From Bacillus sp. WMMC1349 (GTDB taxonomy: Bacteria > Bacillota > Bacilli > Bacillales > Bacillaceae), in NCBI RefSeq assembly GCF_013155385.1, contig NZ_JABJUQ010000007.1, positions 912,001-976,000 of the forward strand: a stretch of DNA of 64,000 nt, given 5' to 3'. Below are positions 26,659 to 38,341 of the stretch, piece after piece. The notes below the pieces were generated by a model, which saw only the letters and a program-made list of their open reading frames with translations, was not told where the DNA came from and did no database searches. The number at the start of each line of letters is the position of its first letter. Position 1 is the first letter of the stretch. The position numbers and the translations under genes were made by a program.

Positions 26659-27240
26659 ATGGGTTTTCACGATCAAAATATTTTACCAGCTGTGCGCAAT
26701 ATGAAGCAGTTTGATATCTTTCTGGATAGCCCGTATACATATGGTGTTCTTCTTGATATTCACCTAGGACATCTAGGAGGGGTGATTAGTGCTGCAAAAC
26801 GTCGGGGAAAAAAAATGCTTGTTCATGTTGATCTTATTCAAGGAATCAAGCATGATGAATACGGAGCGGAGTTTATTTGTCAAGAAATGAAGCCAGCTGG
26901 TATTCTGTCAACCAGATCAAGTGTGATTGCCAAAGCAAAACAAAAGAAAGTCTATGCGATTCAGCGCATGTTTTTAATTGACACAAGTGCAATGATGAAA
27001 AGTATTGAATTGGTACAAAAACACAGACCTGATTTTATCGAGGTTCTGCCCGGGGTAGTGCCTGAATTGATTAAGGAAGTGCATGAAAGGACGGGTATTC
27101 CGATTTTTGCTGGTGGTTTTATTCGCTCTGAAAAAGACGTTAAAAGAGCTTTAGATGCTGGGGCTGTTGCTGTGACAACCTCTGAAACTCAATTGTGGAA
27201 AACATATGACAGAGAAAATAAAATTGTGAAAAAATATTGA
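26659..27240 (+). CDS. glpP: GlpP, glycerol-3-phosphate-responsive antiterminator
   Basis: The protein is 193 residues with a TIM-barrel-like fold of the GlpP family, for example [36 protein letters not shown] and [14 protein letters not shown]. In B. subtilis GlpP binds glycerol-3-phosphate and then the leader mRNAs of glpFK and glpD, allowing read-through of their terminators. Both such leaders occur downstream in this window. AAGTGAGGGGG precedes the ATG (26659). The stop codon overlaps the glpF promoter and a cre site. Confidence 0.95.
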   Translation: MGFHDQNILPAVRNMKQFDIFLDSPYTYGVLLDIHLGHLGGVISAAKRRGKKMLVHVDLIQGIKHDEYGAEFICQEMKPAGILSTRSSVIAKAKQKKVYAIQRMFLIDTSAMMKSIELVQKHRPDFIEVLPGVVPELIKEVHERTGIPIFAGGFIRSEKDVKRALDAGAVAVTTSETQLWKTYDRENKIVKKY

Positions 27241-27265
27241 CAACGCTTTCAAAATACGTTACGAT
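27237..27265 (+). promoter_or_regulatory. glpF promoter with CcpA cre site
   Basis: TTGACA (27237-27242), a 17-bp spacer and TACGAT (27260-27265) form the promoter. TGACAACGCTTTCA (27238-27251) fits every position of the cre consensus TGWNANCGNTNWCA and overlaps the -35 element and the glpP stop codon. Carbon catabolite repression of glpFK by CcpA is therefore predicted, as known in B. subtilis. Confidence 0.85.
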
Positions 27266-27289
27266 CTTACCAAGTTAATACATTGTGAT

Positions 27290-27355
27290 GGAGACTTGGA
27301 GATCACAGCAGTTCTTTACAATTTTTATGTAAAGAAGGTTTGCTGTGTTTTTTTT
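27290..27355 (+). terminator. GlpP-controlled leader terminator of glpFK
   Basis: CACAGCA (27304-27310) and TGCTGTG (27341-27347) enclose an inner TTCTTTACA/TGTAAAGAA stem, followed by a T8 run. This large hairpin sits about 80 nt before glpF. GGAGACTTGGAGA (27290-27302) lies directly before it. The same GGAGA-N3-GGAGA motif precedes the glpD leader terminator, marking it as a likely part of the GlpP recognition/antiterminator structure. Confidence 0.85.
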
Positions 27356-27438
27356 GTGGTCTTTTATGCAGTGTAAACGGTGAACAATTCATGTTCATCA
27401 TTTGAAGCACATATCAATAGATTTTAGGAGGGATGGTC

Positions 27439-28254
27439 TTGACAGCATTTTGGGGGGAAGTTGTTGGAACAATGTTGCTCATCGTATTTGGCGCTGGGGT
27501 TTGTGCAGGTGTGAATCTGAAGAAGTCACTTTCACATCAATCAGGATGGATTGTGATCGTATTTGGTTGGGGTCTTGGTGTTGCAATGGCGGCATATGCC
27601 GTCGGAGGTATTAGTGGAGCGCACTTGAATCCTGCAGTCACAGTTGGCTTAGCTTTTGTGGGAGATTTTCCTTGGGAACAAGTGCCTTCTTATATTTTAG
27701 CACAAATGTTAGGCGCATTTTTAGGTGCTGTACTTATTTTTCTTCATTACTTACCACATTGGAAAGAAACAGATGATGAAGGGGCGAAGCTTGGCGTATT
27801 TTCAACAGGACCAGCGATTCAAAACACCTTTGCAAATTTGTTTAGCGAAATACTAGGAACATTTATTCTTGTCCTTGGCATTTTGGCGATTGGTGCTAAC
27901 AAATTTACAGAAGGGCTCAACCCGTTGATCGTTGGGTTTCTAATTGTGGCAATCGGTCTTTCATTAGGGGGAACAACTGGATATGCGATTAATCCAGCAC
28001 GGGACTTAGGTCCAAGAATTGCCCATTTTGTTTTACCTATTCCAGGAAAAGGGGGATCTAATTGGGGATATTCATGGATTCCGGTTTTAGGACCTGTTCT
28101 TGGGGGAGCGTTCGGAGGCGTTTTCTACAATGCTGTCTTTAAAGGGCATATGACAAGCAGCTTTTGGTTTGTTAGTGTAGTATTATTAGTTGTACTGTTA
28201 GGATTTTATATTCAAACGAAAAAACAATCGATGGGAAATTCGGTTAATCTTTAA
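27439..28254 (+). CDS. glpF: glycerol uptake facilitator GlpF
   Basis: The protein is 271 residues of the aquaporin/aquaglyceroporin family with six helices and both NPA half-helices, HLNPAVT and INPARDLGPR. The D after the second NPA is typical for glycerol channels. TTG 27439 is 7 nt after AGGAGGG; an in-frame ATG at 27433 abuts it and is unlikely. It lets glycerol diffuse into the cell, where GlpK traps it by phosphorylation. glpK follows 30 nt later. Confidence 0.96.
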   Translation: MTAFWGEVVGTMLLIVFGAGVCAGVNLKKSLSHQSGWIVIVFGWGLGVAMAAYAVGGISGAHLNPAVTVGLAFVGDFPWEQVPSYILAQMLGAFLGAVLIFLHYLPHWKETDDEGAKLGVFSTGPAIQNTFANLFSEILGTFILVLGILAIGANKFTEGLNPLIVGFLIVAIGLSLGGTTGYAINPARDLGPRIAHFVLPIPGKGGSNWGYSWIPVLGPVLGGAFGGVFYNAVFKGHMTSSFWFVSVVLLVVLLGFYIQTKKQSMGNSVNL

Positions 28255-28284
28255 AGCTTAATAGACACATAGGGGGACATATAA

Positions 28285-29775
<1,491 letters not shown>

Positions 29776-29818
29776 AATATAGCCATGTTACAATATTGAT
29801 AAGTTAATAGAAACGGTT

Positions 29819-29884
29819 GGAGAAGAGGAGAGACCACAACACCAAAGTAGCGGGATTACTTTGGTTGTTTGTGGTCTTTTTTTC
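29819..29884 (+). terminator. GlpP-controlled leader terminator of glpD
   Basis: GACCACAA...TTGTGGTC-type arms (29832-29839 and 29869-29878) with an inner CCAAAGTA/TACTTTGG stem are followed by T7. GGAGAAGAGGAGA (29819-29831) lies directly before it and matches the motif before the glpF terminator. TACAAT at 29789-29794 may be the -10 of a separate glpD promoter. Confidence 0.82.
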
Positions 29885-29920
29885 TATTTCTTACCGTGGA
29901 CAACAAGGGAGGACTTTGAA

Positions 29921-31585
29921 ATGGAATCATTATTCTCAAGTCGTAAACGGGAGAATATCCTTACAGATATGACAAAACAGAAATATGATGTGCTGATCAT
30001 CGGTGGGGGGATTACAGGAGCTGGAACAGCCTTGGACGCTGCTTCAAGAGGAATGAAAACCGCTCTTTTTGAAATGCAGGATTTTGCCGCAGGCACATCA
30101 AGCCGCTCGACAAAGCTTGTTCATGGAGGACTTCGCTATTTAAAGCAGTTTGAAGTGAAAATGGTTGCAGAAGTTGGGAAAGAACGGGCGATTGTTTACG
30201 AAAATGGTCCACATGTGACAACACCTGAATGGATGCTTCTACCTATGCATAAAGGTGGAACCTTTGGCAAATTCTCGACATCGATCGGACTCAGAGTTTA
30301 TGACTTTTTAGCAGGTGTCAAAGCATCAGAACGTAGAAGTATGTTGAACGTTGAAGAGACACTAAAAAAAGAACCGCTTGTCAAAAAGGCAGGTTTAAAA
30401 GGCGGGGGTTATTATGTCGAATATCGGACAGATGACGCAAGATTAACGATTGAAGTCTTAAAAGAAGCAGTTAAATTTGGAGCTGAAGCTGTCAACTATG
30501 CCAAAGTAAGTGAGTTCCTTTACGAAAATGGAGAAGTCGTCGGTGTCATCATTAAAGATGTCTTCACAAACAAAACATACAAAGTGTATGCGAAAAAAAT
30601 TGTCAATGCCACAGGACCATGGGTAGACCGCCTGCGGGAAAAAGATCAGTCAAAAGAAGGTAAACATCTTCAACATACAAAAGGGGTCCACCTTGTGTTT
30701 GACCAGTCAGTCTTTCCGTTAAAACAAGCGGTATATTTTGATACACCTGATGGTCGTATGGTGTTTGCTATCCCAAGGGATGGTAAAGCATATGTTGGAA
30801 CAACAGATACCGTTTATAACGAAGATCTCGAACATCCGCGAATGACGACTAGTGACAGAGATTATCTGATTGAGGCGATCCGTTATATGTTCCCTGAGTT
30901 AAATATTACTGCTGATGATGTAGAATCGAGTTGGGCAGGGCTTAGACCATTGATACACGAAGAAGGAAAAGATCCGTCAGAGATTTCTCGTAAGGATGAA
31001 ATTTGGACTTCTGCCTCTGGTTTAATCACAATTGCTGGAGGTAAATTAACAGGTTATCGAAAAATGGCTGAACAAATCGTTGATCTGATCAGAACTAGTT
31101 TGAAGGAAGAGGGATATGGAGATTTCGGACCATGCAAAACGAAAACAATGCCGATTTCTGGAGGACATATCGGCGGTTCTCAGCATCTTGAAGTCTTTAT
31201 CGAGGAGAAGGCAGCCGAAGGGATTGCAGCCGGATTATCAAAACAAGCGGCTAAGCAGATAGCTTCTAGATACGGTTCTAATACAGATCGTCTATTTGAG
31301 CGAATGACCCTACTGAAAGAAGAAGCTGCAAAGCGCCGTATTCCTGTTCATATTTTGGCGGAAATGGATTATGGAATTGAAGAAGAGATGACCGTTGTTC
31401 CAGCAGACTTTTTCGTACGGAGGACTGGTGCATTATTCTTTGATATTCAATGGGTTCGGACTTATAAAGATGAACTTACAGAATATATGGCAGATAAACT
31501 GAACTGGGGCGATGACACAAAGGTCAAGCATTTAAAAGCCTTGAATCAGCTGCTTCATGATGCAGTTGTTCCGCTTGAAAAGTGA
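29921..31585 (+). CDS. glpD: aerobic glycerol-3-phosphate dehydrogenase GlpD
   Basis: The protein is 554 residues. The FAD-binding dinucleotide fold [22 protein letters not shown] is near residues 22-43, and [13 protein letters not shown] and [17 protein letters not shown] motifs follow. It oxidises glycerol-3-phosphate to dihydroxyacetone phosphate at the membrane, passing electrons to quinone. ATG 29921 follows AAGGGAGG. The frame is open 20 codons upstream, but that is inside the leader terminator. It completes the glycerol pathway with glpF and glpK. Confidence 0.96.
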   Translation: MESLFSSRKRENILTDMTKQKYDVLIIGGGITGAGTALDAASRGMKTALFEMQDFAAGTSSRSTKLVHGGLRYLKQFEVKMVAEVGKERAIVYENGPHVTTPEWMLLPMHKGGTFGKFSTSIGLRVYDFLAGVKASERRSMLNVEETLKKEPLVKKAGLKGGGYYVEYRTDDARLTIEVLKEAVKFGAEAVNYAKVSEFLYENGEVVGVIIKDVFTNKTYKVYAKKIVNATGPWVDRLREKDQSKEGKHLQHTKGVHLVFDQSVFPLKQAVYFDTPDGRMVFAIPRDGKAYVGTTDTVYNEDLEHPRMTTSDRDYLIEAIRYMFPELNITADDVESSWAGLRPLIHEEGKDPSEISRKDEIWTSASGLITIAGGKLTGYRKMAEQIVDLIRTSLKEEGYGDFGPCKTKTMPISGGHIGGSQHLEVFIEEKAAEGIAAGLSKQAAKQIASRYGSNTDRLFERMTLLKEEAAKRRIPVHILAEMDYGIEEEMTVVPADFFVRRTGALFFDIQWVRTYKDELTEYMADKLNWGDDTKVKHLKALNQLLHDAVVPLEK

Positions 31586-31595
31586 TATTCTTAAG

Positions 31596-31629
31596 AATGG
31601 GGCTGCCTTTTAAAAGGCGGCCTCATTTT
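31596..31629 (+). terminator. terminator after glpD
   Basis: AATGGGGCTGCCTTTT pairs with AAAAGGCGGCCTCATT (minor mismatch), followed by TTTT. Confidence 0.83.
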
Positions 31630-31915
31630 GATGAGGGGGGGATGATGCTGAGGATGATGCTGATTATAAAAAGAACCGATCCTCATGATTTCTTGAAGAA
31701 TAGGGCTTTCAACGATGGTATGGGAATGAACATAGAGCGTTAAAATAAATCTCGCAATTGATGAAAGATGTATGTATTTTATTTTATTCTAGAAAAGAAA
31801 TAGAAGAGTAGACTAGGGTTTCAAGACGATTTCATCGAATTCTCCAGGAGGAGTTTTGGTGTCAAAAGAAAGCCCACACAACTTAGAATTGTAAGTACTT
31901 AAAGGGGAGTCAAAG
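31630..31915. other. non-coding start of an accessory patch
   Basis: It has only short broken frames. AGGAGGAGTTTTGGTG near 31847-31861 looks like an orphaned ribosome binding site plus GTG, reading only about ten codons (VSKESPHNLEL) before a stop. It is probably the remnant of a gene start. Confidence 0.4.
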
Positions 31916-31987
31916 TTGAAGGTGATTATTGGATCATATATAATAGAAAATGAGAAATTCGGTATTTTTACTGAATTAGTAGAGTGA
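31916..31987 (+). CDS. 23-codon orphan frame or gene remnant
   Basis: TTG 31916 follows AAAGGGGAG and reads MKVIIGSYIIENEKFGIF then TELVE to TGA 31985-31987. The ribosome binding site is good, but the product looks like the start of a truncated globular protein. It precedes the 123-residue gene at 32015 by 27 nt. I favour a remnant over a functional peptide. Confidence 0.3.
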   Translation: MKVIIGSYIIENEKFGIFTELVE

Positions 31988-32014
31988 TGTGAAAAGTTTT
32001 AAGGAGATAAGAAA

Positions 32015-32386
32015 ATGAGTATAAAAGTAAAAAGAAAAACAGGTATGATAGGCAGAATAGCAGGTGTCGTATTACTAGTGAATAGTAAAGAGGTTGCCAA
32101 ATTGAGAGAGAACGAAGAATATATTATTGATTCGACTAATATACCTATCAAGATTAAAGCGAAACAACAAGGTTTAAAAAGTCCGGAAATAGAAGTGGAA
32201 AATTATTCCGATGTGGAAATTAAAATAAATCCTAATGCATTGTGGTTATACATCATGTCAATAGGTTTAGTGGTTATGGGGAGTCTGTTAACACCTATTA
32301 TGAGCGTATTAGGACTCATTAGTATAATTGGTACCTTCAGTTATTCTAGAAAAAAATGGTTTGAGATAAAAGTGACCAAAGCTTAA
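32015..32386 (+). CDS. hypothetical membrane protein
   Basis: The protein is 123 residues. The N-terminal 70 residues form a basic beta-rich domain (SIKVKRKTGMIGRIAGVVLL..VNSKEVAKL..EEYIID). Two hydrophobic helices (about 75-95 and 97-110) follow, with a short basic C-terminus. AAGGAGATAAGAAA precedes the ATG. No family recognised. A short frame at 32461 begins similarly (MSFNTKVRLK), suggesting a truncated paralogue. It lies in a patch absent from B. subtilis between glpD and pgcA. Confidence 0.65.
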   Translation: MSIKVKRKTGMIGRIAGVVLLVNSKEVAKLRENEEYIIDSTNIPIKIKAKQQGLKSPEIEVENYSDVEIKINPNALWLYIMSIGLVVMGSLLTPIMSVLGLISIIGTFSYSRKKWFEIKVTKA

Positions 32387-32460
32387 ATAATGGTTTCGTA
32401 TTTTTACTAAAGATGGTTGTATAATACTCTATTCGTTTTTAATGTAACGGAGGGTTTATA

Positions 32461-32505
32461 TGAGTTTCAACACTAAGGTAAGGCTAAAGATGAATAAAGT
32501 TTAAA
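32461..32505 (+). pseudogene. truncated paralogue start of the preceding gene
   Basis: CGGAGGG then ATG starts a 14-codon frame MSFNTKVRLKMNKV ending in TAA. Its first residues resemble MSIKVKRKTG of the gene at 32015. It is best explained as the leftover 5' end of a duplicated gene. Confidence 0.35.
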
Positions 32506-32580
32506 GCATATTATGAAGATTGATACATATTTGTAGAGATGAAGAAATCAGTATTGCAAAACTAAACATTGGAATTGACA

Positions 32581-32620
32581 GGGTGGGCTTACGAAAGATG
32601 TTGGCCCACCTTTCGTTTGT
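32581..32620 (+). terminator. terminator left in the accessory patch
   Basis: GGTGGGC (32582-32588) pairs with GCCCACC (32604-32610), with ACGAAAG/CTTTCGT repeats interlaced. It follows the truncated paralogue and probably ended the ancestral gene. Confidence 0.7.
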
Positions 32621-33190
32621 CCAAATAAATGATGTGATCATGCTGAATACAAGTCTTTTATCGTTAAACTAGATATTGTAAAGGTTCTAGCTCAAATGAG
32701 AACTAAAGAAATATTGCTGTAATTGGAAAGCATTTCACAATATCTAAAAGACCAAAACAACTTTTTTGAAAAAACACCTATTATTACAAAGGGATTTTCA
32801 TCCAAATATGCATAGCTTATGGAATGAGAAAAAGCATGGTTTTAGAAGACTAGCAGACCCGAATCGGCAGAAAGCGAGTATTGAAAAATTGAATCATTGT
32901 TACCAGTAGTTTGGGTTTGAATGGAAGATCACCATATGAGGATGCACATGATTTGACTTATCATTCACCCAAAGTTATATCATCGCTAGGGTTTGCAAGT
33001 CCAAGATAGAAACCCGGTGTGACAGCATATGCTGTAGATGATGGAATAGAGACGGCATTTGGAATTAAGAAAGCAATCCTGTAGTTTTTTGGTTATTTAT
33101 TACAATTTTGATACAGATGTTCGAATTGAACAGGAGATTCTTAAACCAATCCACACTAATACGTCTTACAAATTTTAAGTAATAAGCAGG
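32621..33190 (+). pseudogene. degenerate coding remnants
   Basis: No intact gene is present. Broken frames give protein-like fragments such as LWNEKKHGFRRLADPNRQK near 32820 and GRSPYEDAHDLTYHSP plus TAYAVDDGIETAFGIKKA between about 32915 and 33080, interrupted by stops. These are former genes of unknown family. Confidence 0.45.
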
Positions 33191-33198
33191 AGATAAGA

Positions 33199-33600
33199 AT
33201 GATTGATAAAATAACCGGTTCAGTAATATTAGAAAATGGGAGTATAGTTTTAAATTCAAAAATGTCCCTTGAAATTTTTATGACTACTTCTTTATACAAG
33301 GGAGGAACTATTGATAATAATTATTTACTAAAAGATACACAAGAAATAAATGGAAAGTCATTCTCGCTAACAGTATTTTTTAATAATGGAAAACTTAAAG
33401 AGGTACATTTATCAGAAATTATGAATGGACTATCTTGGGATAATTGGACAGAAAATATTGAGATGGAAAAGAAAAAAAGTCATGACCAGTGGTTGTTATC
33501 TGTTTTAGGAAAAGAACCTTATCATTATTCTTGGGGACATGTAGCATCTATTTTTGACAAGAAAGGTTGTATTAGCTTGATTATTTTAAGGTATTATTAA
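33199..33600 (+). CDS. hypothetical soluble protein, possibly immunity-like
   Basis: The protein is 133 residues, with no signal or membrane segment, beginning MIDKITGSVILENGSIVLN and ending ISLIILRYY. The end, YHYSWGHVASIFDKKG, resembles a widespread group of small orphan proteins of unknown role. AGGAGATAAGA precedes the ATG. Its position among remnants suggests it is what is left of a toxin-immunity or similar accessory locus, but this is only inference. Confidence 0.6.
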   Translation: MIDKITGSVILENGSIVLNSKMSLEIFMTTSLYKGGTIDNNYLLKDTQEINGKSFSLTVFFNNGKLKEVHLSEIMNGLSWDNWTENIEMEKKKSHDQWLLSVLGKEPYHYSWGHVASIFDKKGCISLIILRYY

Positions 33601-33679
33601 TATTATTATCTCTATAAGCCTTGAAAGATATAAAATAAACTGCCTCTTGTCAAGTAGACAGTGAAAAAAATTATGGACA

Positions 33680-33791
33680 GGGTTGTACTGAAAGTAGTAT
33701 GGATGAATAAACATTGGGGAATTTGTTCGCTTTCCGCAGGTGATCGATGAGCCTCCTCTGAGCTCGTTCCTTGCTCTTGTGGGGTCTTGCA
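33680..33791 (+). repeat. dispersed GC-rich palindromic repeat, copy C (truncated)
   Basis: GGTTGTACTGAAAGTAGTAT, GGGGAATTTGTTCGC, then GAGCCTCCTCTGAGCTCG and TTCCTTGCTC match copy B. The right part is lost after GGGGTCTTGC. Confidence 0.75.
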
Positions 33792-34084
33792 AGGAAAAGT
33801 ATACAAATACAAATCACAAAGAATACTTGAAGTTGAATTCCAATTAATACTATTGGTTGGAAGGATATGCAAAAATAATATAGTTAACGTATGATCCGGA
33901 TTTTTAAAGCCTCAACAGCAAGATCGTACAATAAAACCAACAAACCAAACATTAAATAATTTAAACGAAAAGCAGAACCAGCTCCTATGAGGATGAACTT
34001 TGCTTAAACTAAATTGCCGTACGATGGAACTGGTGGTGTAACAGGTCTGAAGCTAAACTCGCTCCTGCTCGGTTTGATGAGAAT
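33792..34084. other. non-coding stretch with coding-like debris before pgcA
   Basis: Only short broken frames are seen, for example LPYDGTGGVTGLKLN near 34015-34060. No gene or regulatory element can be supported. Confidence 0.4.
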
Positions 34085-34114
34085 TTGGACAAACCAAACG
34101 TTTATAGATAAAAT
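34085..34114 (+). promoter_or_regulatory. probable pgcA promoter
   Basis: TTGGAC (34085-34090) and TAAAAT (34109-34114) are 18 bp apart, about 50 nt before the pgcA start. Confidence 0.5.
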
Positions 34115-34162
34115 AAATAGTAAAGCTGTGATACATAAGTCAAGAACATTTGGAGGTCTGAC

Positions 34163-35911
34163 ATGAGCTGGAAAACAAGCTATGAACGATGGAAGAATAC
34201 GGAGAACTTAGACCCTGAAATAAGATCTCTTCTTCTTAAAGTGGCAGAAAATGAAAAAGAATTAGAGGATTGTTTTTATAAAAAACTCGAGTTTGGAACA
34301 GCTGGTATGCGTGGTGAAATTGGCCCTGGACCAAACCGAATGAACGTTTATACAGTACGTAAAGCATCGGCTGGTCTTGCGGCATATATTGCTGAAAATG
34401 GTGCTGAAGCAAAAAAAAGAGGGGTTGTCATTGCTTACGATTCGCGCCACAAGTCACCTGAATTTTCAATGGAAGCAGCTAAGACTCTTGCCCAAAATGG
34501 CGTTCAAACTTATCTGTTCGACGAGCTGCGCCCGACACCTGAGCTTTCTTTTGCAGTAAGACAATTGAATGCTTATGCCGGTATTGTCGTTACAGCAAGT
34601 CACAATCCACCTGAATACAACGGGTATAAAGTATATGGTGAAGATGGAGCACAGCTGCCTCCTGAAGATGCTGACAGGCTGATTAACCATGTGAATATGA
34701 TTGAAAATGAATTGGCGATCTCAGCTGGTGATGAAGATGTGCTGGGTGAACAAGGTTTGATCAAAATCATCGGTGATGAGATTGATCAAGCATATTTAGA
34801 CAAACTAACATCTATTTCTGTCCATCCTGAACTTAGCAAGGAAACAGAAGTGAAGGTGATTTTTACTCCGCTTCATGGTACAGCCAACAAATTGGTTAGA
34901 CGCGGACTTCAAGCGCTCGGTTATGACCATGTAACTGTAGTTCCTGAGCAGGAGCTTCCAGACCCGGACTTTTCAACGGTGACTTCACCAAATCCGGAAG
35001 AACATGCTGCATTTGAATATGCTATTAAATTGGGTGAAAAAGAAGGAGCAGACATTCTGATTGGTACAGACCCAGATGCGGATCGTCTTGGGGTTGCTGT
35101 TAAAGATCACCAAGGGCGCTATACTGTCCTGACAGGGAATCAAACGGGAGCACTGCTACTTCATTATTTGCTCTCGCAAAAGCAGGAAAAAGGTGTCCTT
35201 CCTAAAAACGGAGTCGTGTTAAAATCGATTGTGACAAGCGAAATGGGGCGTGATATTGCGGCATCATTCGGTCTTGATACAATTGATACATTGACAGGTT
35301 TTAAATTTATCGGCCAAAAAATCAAGCAATTCAAAACATCTGGTGAATATCGCTTCCAATTTGGTTATGAAGAGAGTTATGGTTATTTAATCGGTGACTT
35401 TGCCAGAGATAAGGATGCCGTTCAAGCCGCACTTTTGGCTGTCGAAGTATGTGCCTTTTATCAAAAACAGGGTAAATCTCTTTATGAGGGACTACTGGAA
35501 TTGTATAAAACGTATGGCTATTACCGTGAAGGTTTAAAATCGCTCACTTTGAAAGGTAAGGAAGGGGCTGAGCAAATAGCAGCAATTCTTAAATCTTTCA
35601 GAGAACAGCCACCTCATTCAATTGCTGGTATAGACGTTGTTTCAGCCGAGGATTATTTGACTAGTAAACGGATGTTGTTAAAGGAAAACAAGGAAGAAAT
35701 GATTGATCTGCCTCAATCAAACGTATTGAAGTATTTTCTTGAAGATGGATCATGGTTCTGTCTTCGACCATCTGGTACAGAGCCTAAAGTGAAATTTTAT
35801 TTTGCAGTTAAAGGACAAACAGAAGAAGAGAGCGATGAATGTCTCAAACGTCTAACAGATGAAGTGATGAAGAACATTGATGAGATTGTAAAAGGAACAG
35901 CGAGGTCATGA
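34163..35911 (+). CDS. pgcA: alpha-phosphoglucomutase PgcA (YhxB)
   Basis: The protein is 582 residues. The active-site phosphoserine loop [16 protein letters not shown] has Ser146. The metal loop [13 protein letters not shown], the sugar-binding [11 protein letters not shown] and the phosphate-binding [13 protein letters not shown] motif are all present. It interconverts glucose-6-phosphate and glucose-1-phosphate for UDP-glucose, glycolipid anchor and teichoic acid glucosylation. TTGGAGG precedes the ATG. It is monocistronic with its own terminator. Confidence 0.95.
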   Translation: MSWKTSYERWKNTENLDPEIRSLLLKVAENEKELEDCFYKKLEFGTAGMRGEIGPGPNRMNVYTVRKASAGLAAYIAENGAEAKKRGVVIAYDSRHKSPEFSMEAAKTLAQNGVQTYLFDELRPTPELSFAVRQLNAYAGIVVTASHNPPEYNGYKVYGEDGAQLPPEDADRLINHVNMIENELAISAGDEDVLGEQGLIKIIGDEIDQAYLDKLTSISVHPELSKETEVKVIFTPLHGTANKLVRRGLQALGYDHVTVVPEQELPDPDFSTVTSPNPEEHAAFEYAIKLGEKEGADILIGTDPDADRLGVAVKDHQGRYTVLTGNQTGALLLHYLLSQKQEKGVLPKNGVVLKSIVTSEMGRDIAASFGLDTIDTLTGFKFIGQKIKQFKTSGEYRFQFGYEESYGYLIGDFARDKDAVQAALLAVEVCAFYQKQGKSLYEGLLELYKTYGYYREGLKSLTLKGKEGAEQIAAILKSFREQPPHSIAGIDVVSAEDYLTSKRMLLKENKEEMIDLPQSNVLKYFLEDGSWFCLRPSGTEPKVKFYFAVKGQTEEESDECLKRLTDEVMKNIDEIVKGTARS

Positions 35912-35917
35912 TTGTTG

Positions 35918-35953
35918 AAAACCCGCCATCAACAAGGAATGGTGGGTTTTTTT
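35918..35953 (+). terminator. terminator after pgcA
   Basis: AAAACCCGCCAT (35918-35929) pairs with ATGGTGGGTTTT (35939-35950), followed by more T. Confidence 0.87.
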
Positions 35954-36035
35954 CGTTTAATAATGCAATATATTTTTGACTATAAGTAATATATATGTTA
36001 CATTGAATCCGAATGATAGAGGGGGGAATGGCTCT

Positions 36036-36494
36036 ATGAAGTATTTGAAAACTGGGGATGAATATATCGAAAAGAAAATGGATCAATTTTTTGGTGAAGC
36101 AGGTATGATCGTTGCTGCTATATTATTCATTGATGTGATCATTAGAGGCTTGATTTTGAACAGAGAACCATCTGAATTCATCATCAGCGGGATCGGTTTT
36201 GCAGTTTATATTGGTTGGATTGTCCTTCGCTATCTGTTATCAGGGTTAGAGTACCCAGAGGTTGACAATCAATTGGTATACCGAAGAAAAAGAAAAGAAA
36301 TCCTCGTCACTAGCATCTCTTCCGGCCCCATCTTCGCGATTCTATCTATTATTTTTCTTGGTATTCCAGACCATCTGGATAAATGGATTGATCTAATCGG
36401 AATGTTGTTTATTTTTGTATTATTTCATTTTTTAAGCCAATTTATCTCTTTACATAAATCGTTCAAAAAAAATAAAGATCTTTTCGATGAGTGA
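36036..36494 (+). CDS. four-helix membrane protein paired with an Xre regulator
   Basis: The protein is 152 residues with hydrophobic segments near 22-40, 46-65, 93-112 and 120-140 and charged ends. GGGGGGAATGGCTCT precedes ATG 36036; an in-frame extension upstream has no ribosome binding site. A small HTH regulator follows after 20 nt. Such membrane protein plus tiny Xre regulator pairs are common in Firmicutes and of unknown role. The two genes are an insertion between pgcA and azr relative to B. subtilis. Confidence 0.72.
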   Translation: MKYLKTGDEYIEKKMDQFFGEAGMIVAAILFIDVIIRGLILNREPSEFIISGIGFAVYIGWIVLRYLLSGLEYPEVDNQLVYRRKRKEILVTSISSGPIFAILSIIFLGIPDHLDKWIDLIGMLFIFVLFHFLSQFISLHKSFKKNKDLFDE

Positions 36495-36514
36495 AGGATC
36501 TGAGGTGAGAAATT

Positions 36515-36706
36515 ATGGTGAACCGAGTTAAATTGGCCCGAGTTGAAAAATCATTAACACAAGCCCAGTTAGCCGACAAGGTCAATGTAACACGGCAAAC
36601 GATCGGGCTGATTGAAAAAGGAAAGTATAATCCGACTCTGCAACTTTGTGTTGCCATTGCAAAAGCGTTAGATAAAACCTTGGATGACTTATTTTGGGAC
36701 AAATAA
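36515..36706 (+). CDS. small Xre-family HTH regulator
   Basis: The protein is 63 residues and almost entirely one helix-turn-helix: LARVEKSLTQAQLADKVNVTRQTIGLIEKGKYNPTL, matching the minimal YozG-like Xre group. GAGGTGAG precedes the ATG. It forms a transcription unit with the membrane protein upstream and probably regulates it. Confidence 0.85.
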   Translation: MVNRVKLARVEKSLTQAQLADKVNVTRQTIGLIEKGKYNPTLQLCVAIAKALDKTLDDLFWDK

Positions 36707-36762
36707 ATTGACAAGCTGAGAATATTATGTTTTAAATGAGAACAATAGAACAACTTTTTTAA

Positions 36763-37299
<537 letters not shown>

Positions 37300-37304
37300 C
37301 ACTG

Positions 37305-37830
37305 GAAAGATGATTCCTGTATTGTACGAGGGGTCATTTTTTTTAGATTCCATTGATATCTGTAATCGGAATAATAAGTCATATCAGCTAGTGTTTCATT
37401 TGAAATGCTTAAAAAATGATTCTTGCGGGTCGTTGACATTGGATTGATCTGAACGATATGTCCTTACCATATGTTTGAAATAAATCCTTGATCTGAATGA
37501 ATGAAAGCTCCCCTCTGCCCATTTTATACTTCCGTTATTTAACAATTTTAAAAGCGTGTCTGTTGCGATTATTTAAAGTGATACGATCAGAAACGTGATA
37601 AGCTAATTTTCATTTGTTGATCCGATAATAAGCGTGATGTATGTTTTCCAATCATACAGTAAATTCTTTCGTTGATTTAGCCGTTCGATGATAAGGATAG
37701 CTTTTCTGATAGGACATAATGCCATACTTTTTCATTATTCTGCAAATCCGTTTTAGCATTTTACGCTTTTTTCCGATCATATCTTCTTGGAAATTTACTT
37801 TTTCCTTTTCATTGATAAATTTTCAGCTGT
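37305..37830 (-). pseudogene. IS3-family (IS150-like) transposase OrfB remnant
   Basis: On the minus strand broken frames follow the order of an IS3 OrfB: RKMLKRICRIMKKYGIMS, then an HSDQG-like SFRSR/HSDQG region near 37480-37510, a PQESFF segment near 37420, and a clear ending DYRYQWNLKKMTP near 37320-37360, the canonical C-terminus of these transposases. Many stops and shifts show it is inactive. It fills the azr-yhdB gap. Confidence 0.75.
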
Positions 37831-37863
37831 ATTTACAATTTTTTCTTCATGATAAACAAAAGC

Positions 37864-37912
37864 ACCCTATAGGTAGACTTTTTTTAGTGTCTACTCGATA
37901 GGGTACATTTTT
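37864..37912 (-). terminator. terminator after yhdB
   Basis: ACCCTATAGGTAGAC and GTCTACTCGATAGGGT form a long stem with an A/T loop. On the minus strand it follows the yhdB stop immediately. Confidence 0.8.
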
Positions 37913-38160
37913 TATGTGAGAATTGGAACACTAGAGTCATTTTCATGACCTGAAAAAGAAGCATGATCAATATATTGAAGCAGGTCGTAAAGTCGTTTTT
38001 CAACAATGGAGTCATCTCTTTCGAAATTGTAAGCGTGTAAAAAATGTTCAATCCGCTTAGATAATAAATCATCCTCAGTTCTCACCATTAGGATTAGTAA
38101 ATTATCCCACTGAGACCTATGTGTGTAATACAACGCTTTATCATAATCGGCATAATTCAT
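37912..38160 (-). CDS. yhdB: YhdB family protein
   Basis: The protein is 82 residues, starting MNYADYDKALYYTHRSQWDN and continuing LLILMVRTEDDLLSKRIEHFLHAYNFE, strongly similar to B. subtilis YhdB as I remember it. It is soluble and helical, with no known function. AGAAGGGAGAAGTG precedes the ATG. yhdC lies divergently next to it, as in B. subtilis. Confidence 0.88.
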   Translation of the reverse strand: MNYADYDKALYYTHRSQWDNLLILMVRTEDDLLSKRIEHFLHAYNFERDDSIVEKRLYDLLQYIDHASFSGHENDSSVPILT

Positions 38161-38341
38161 TCATCACTTCTCCCTTCTTTCTTTAGGAGTCATGGTTATT
38201 GTATGTGGCCGGTCTGTTTTTGTCTCTGGACAAAACTTGGTCTCCTTGAGATCACAGCCTAGAAATATGAGGATTGTATATGTATGATTTACACGTTTTC
38301 TGCTCATGTTAATCAATAAATACAAATCGGAGAGAATCAAA

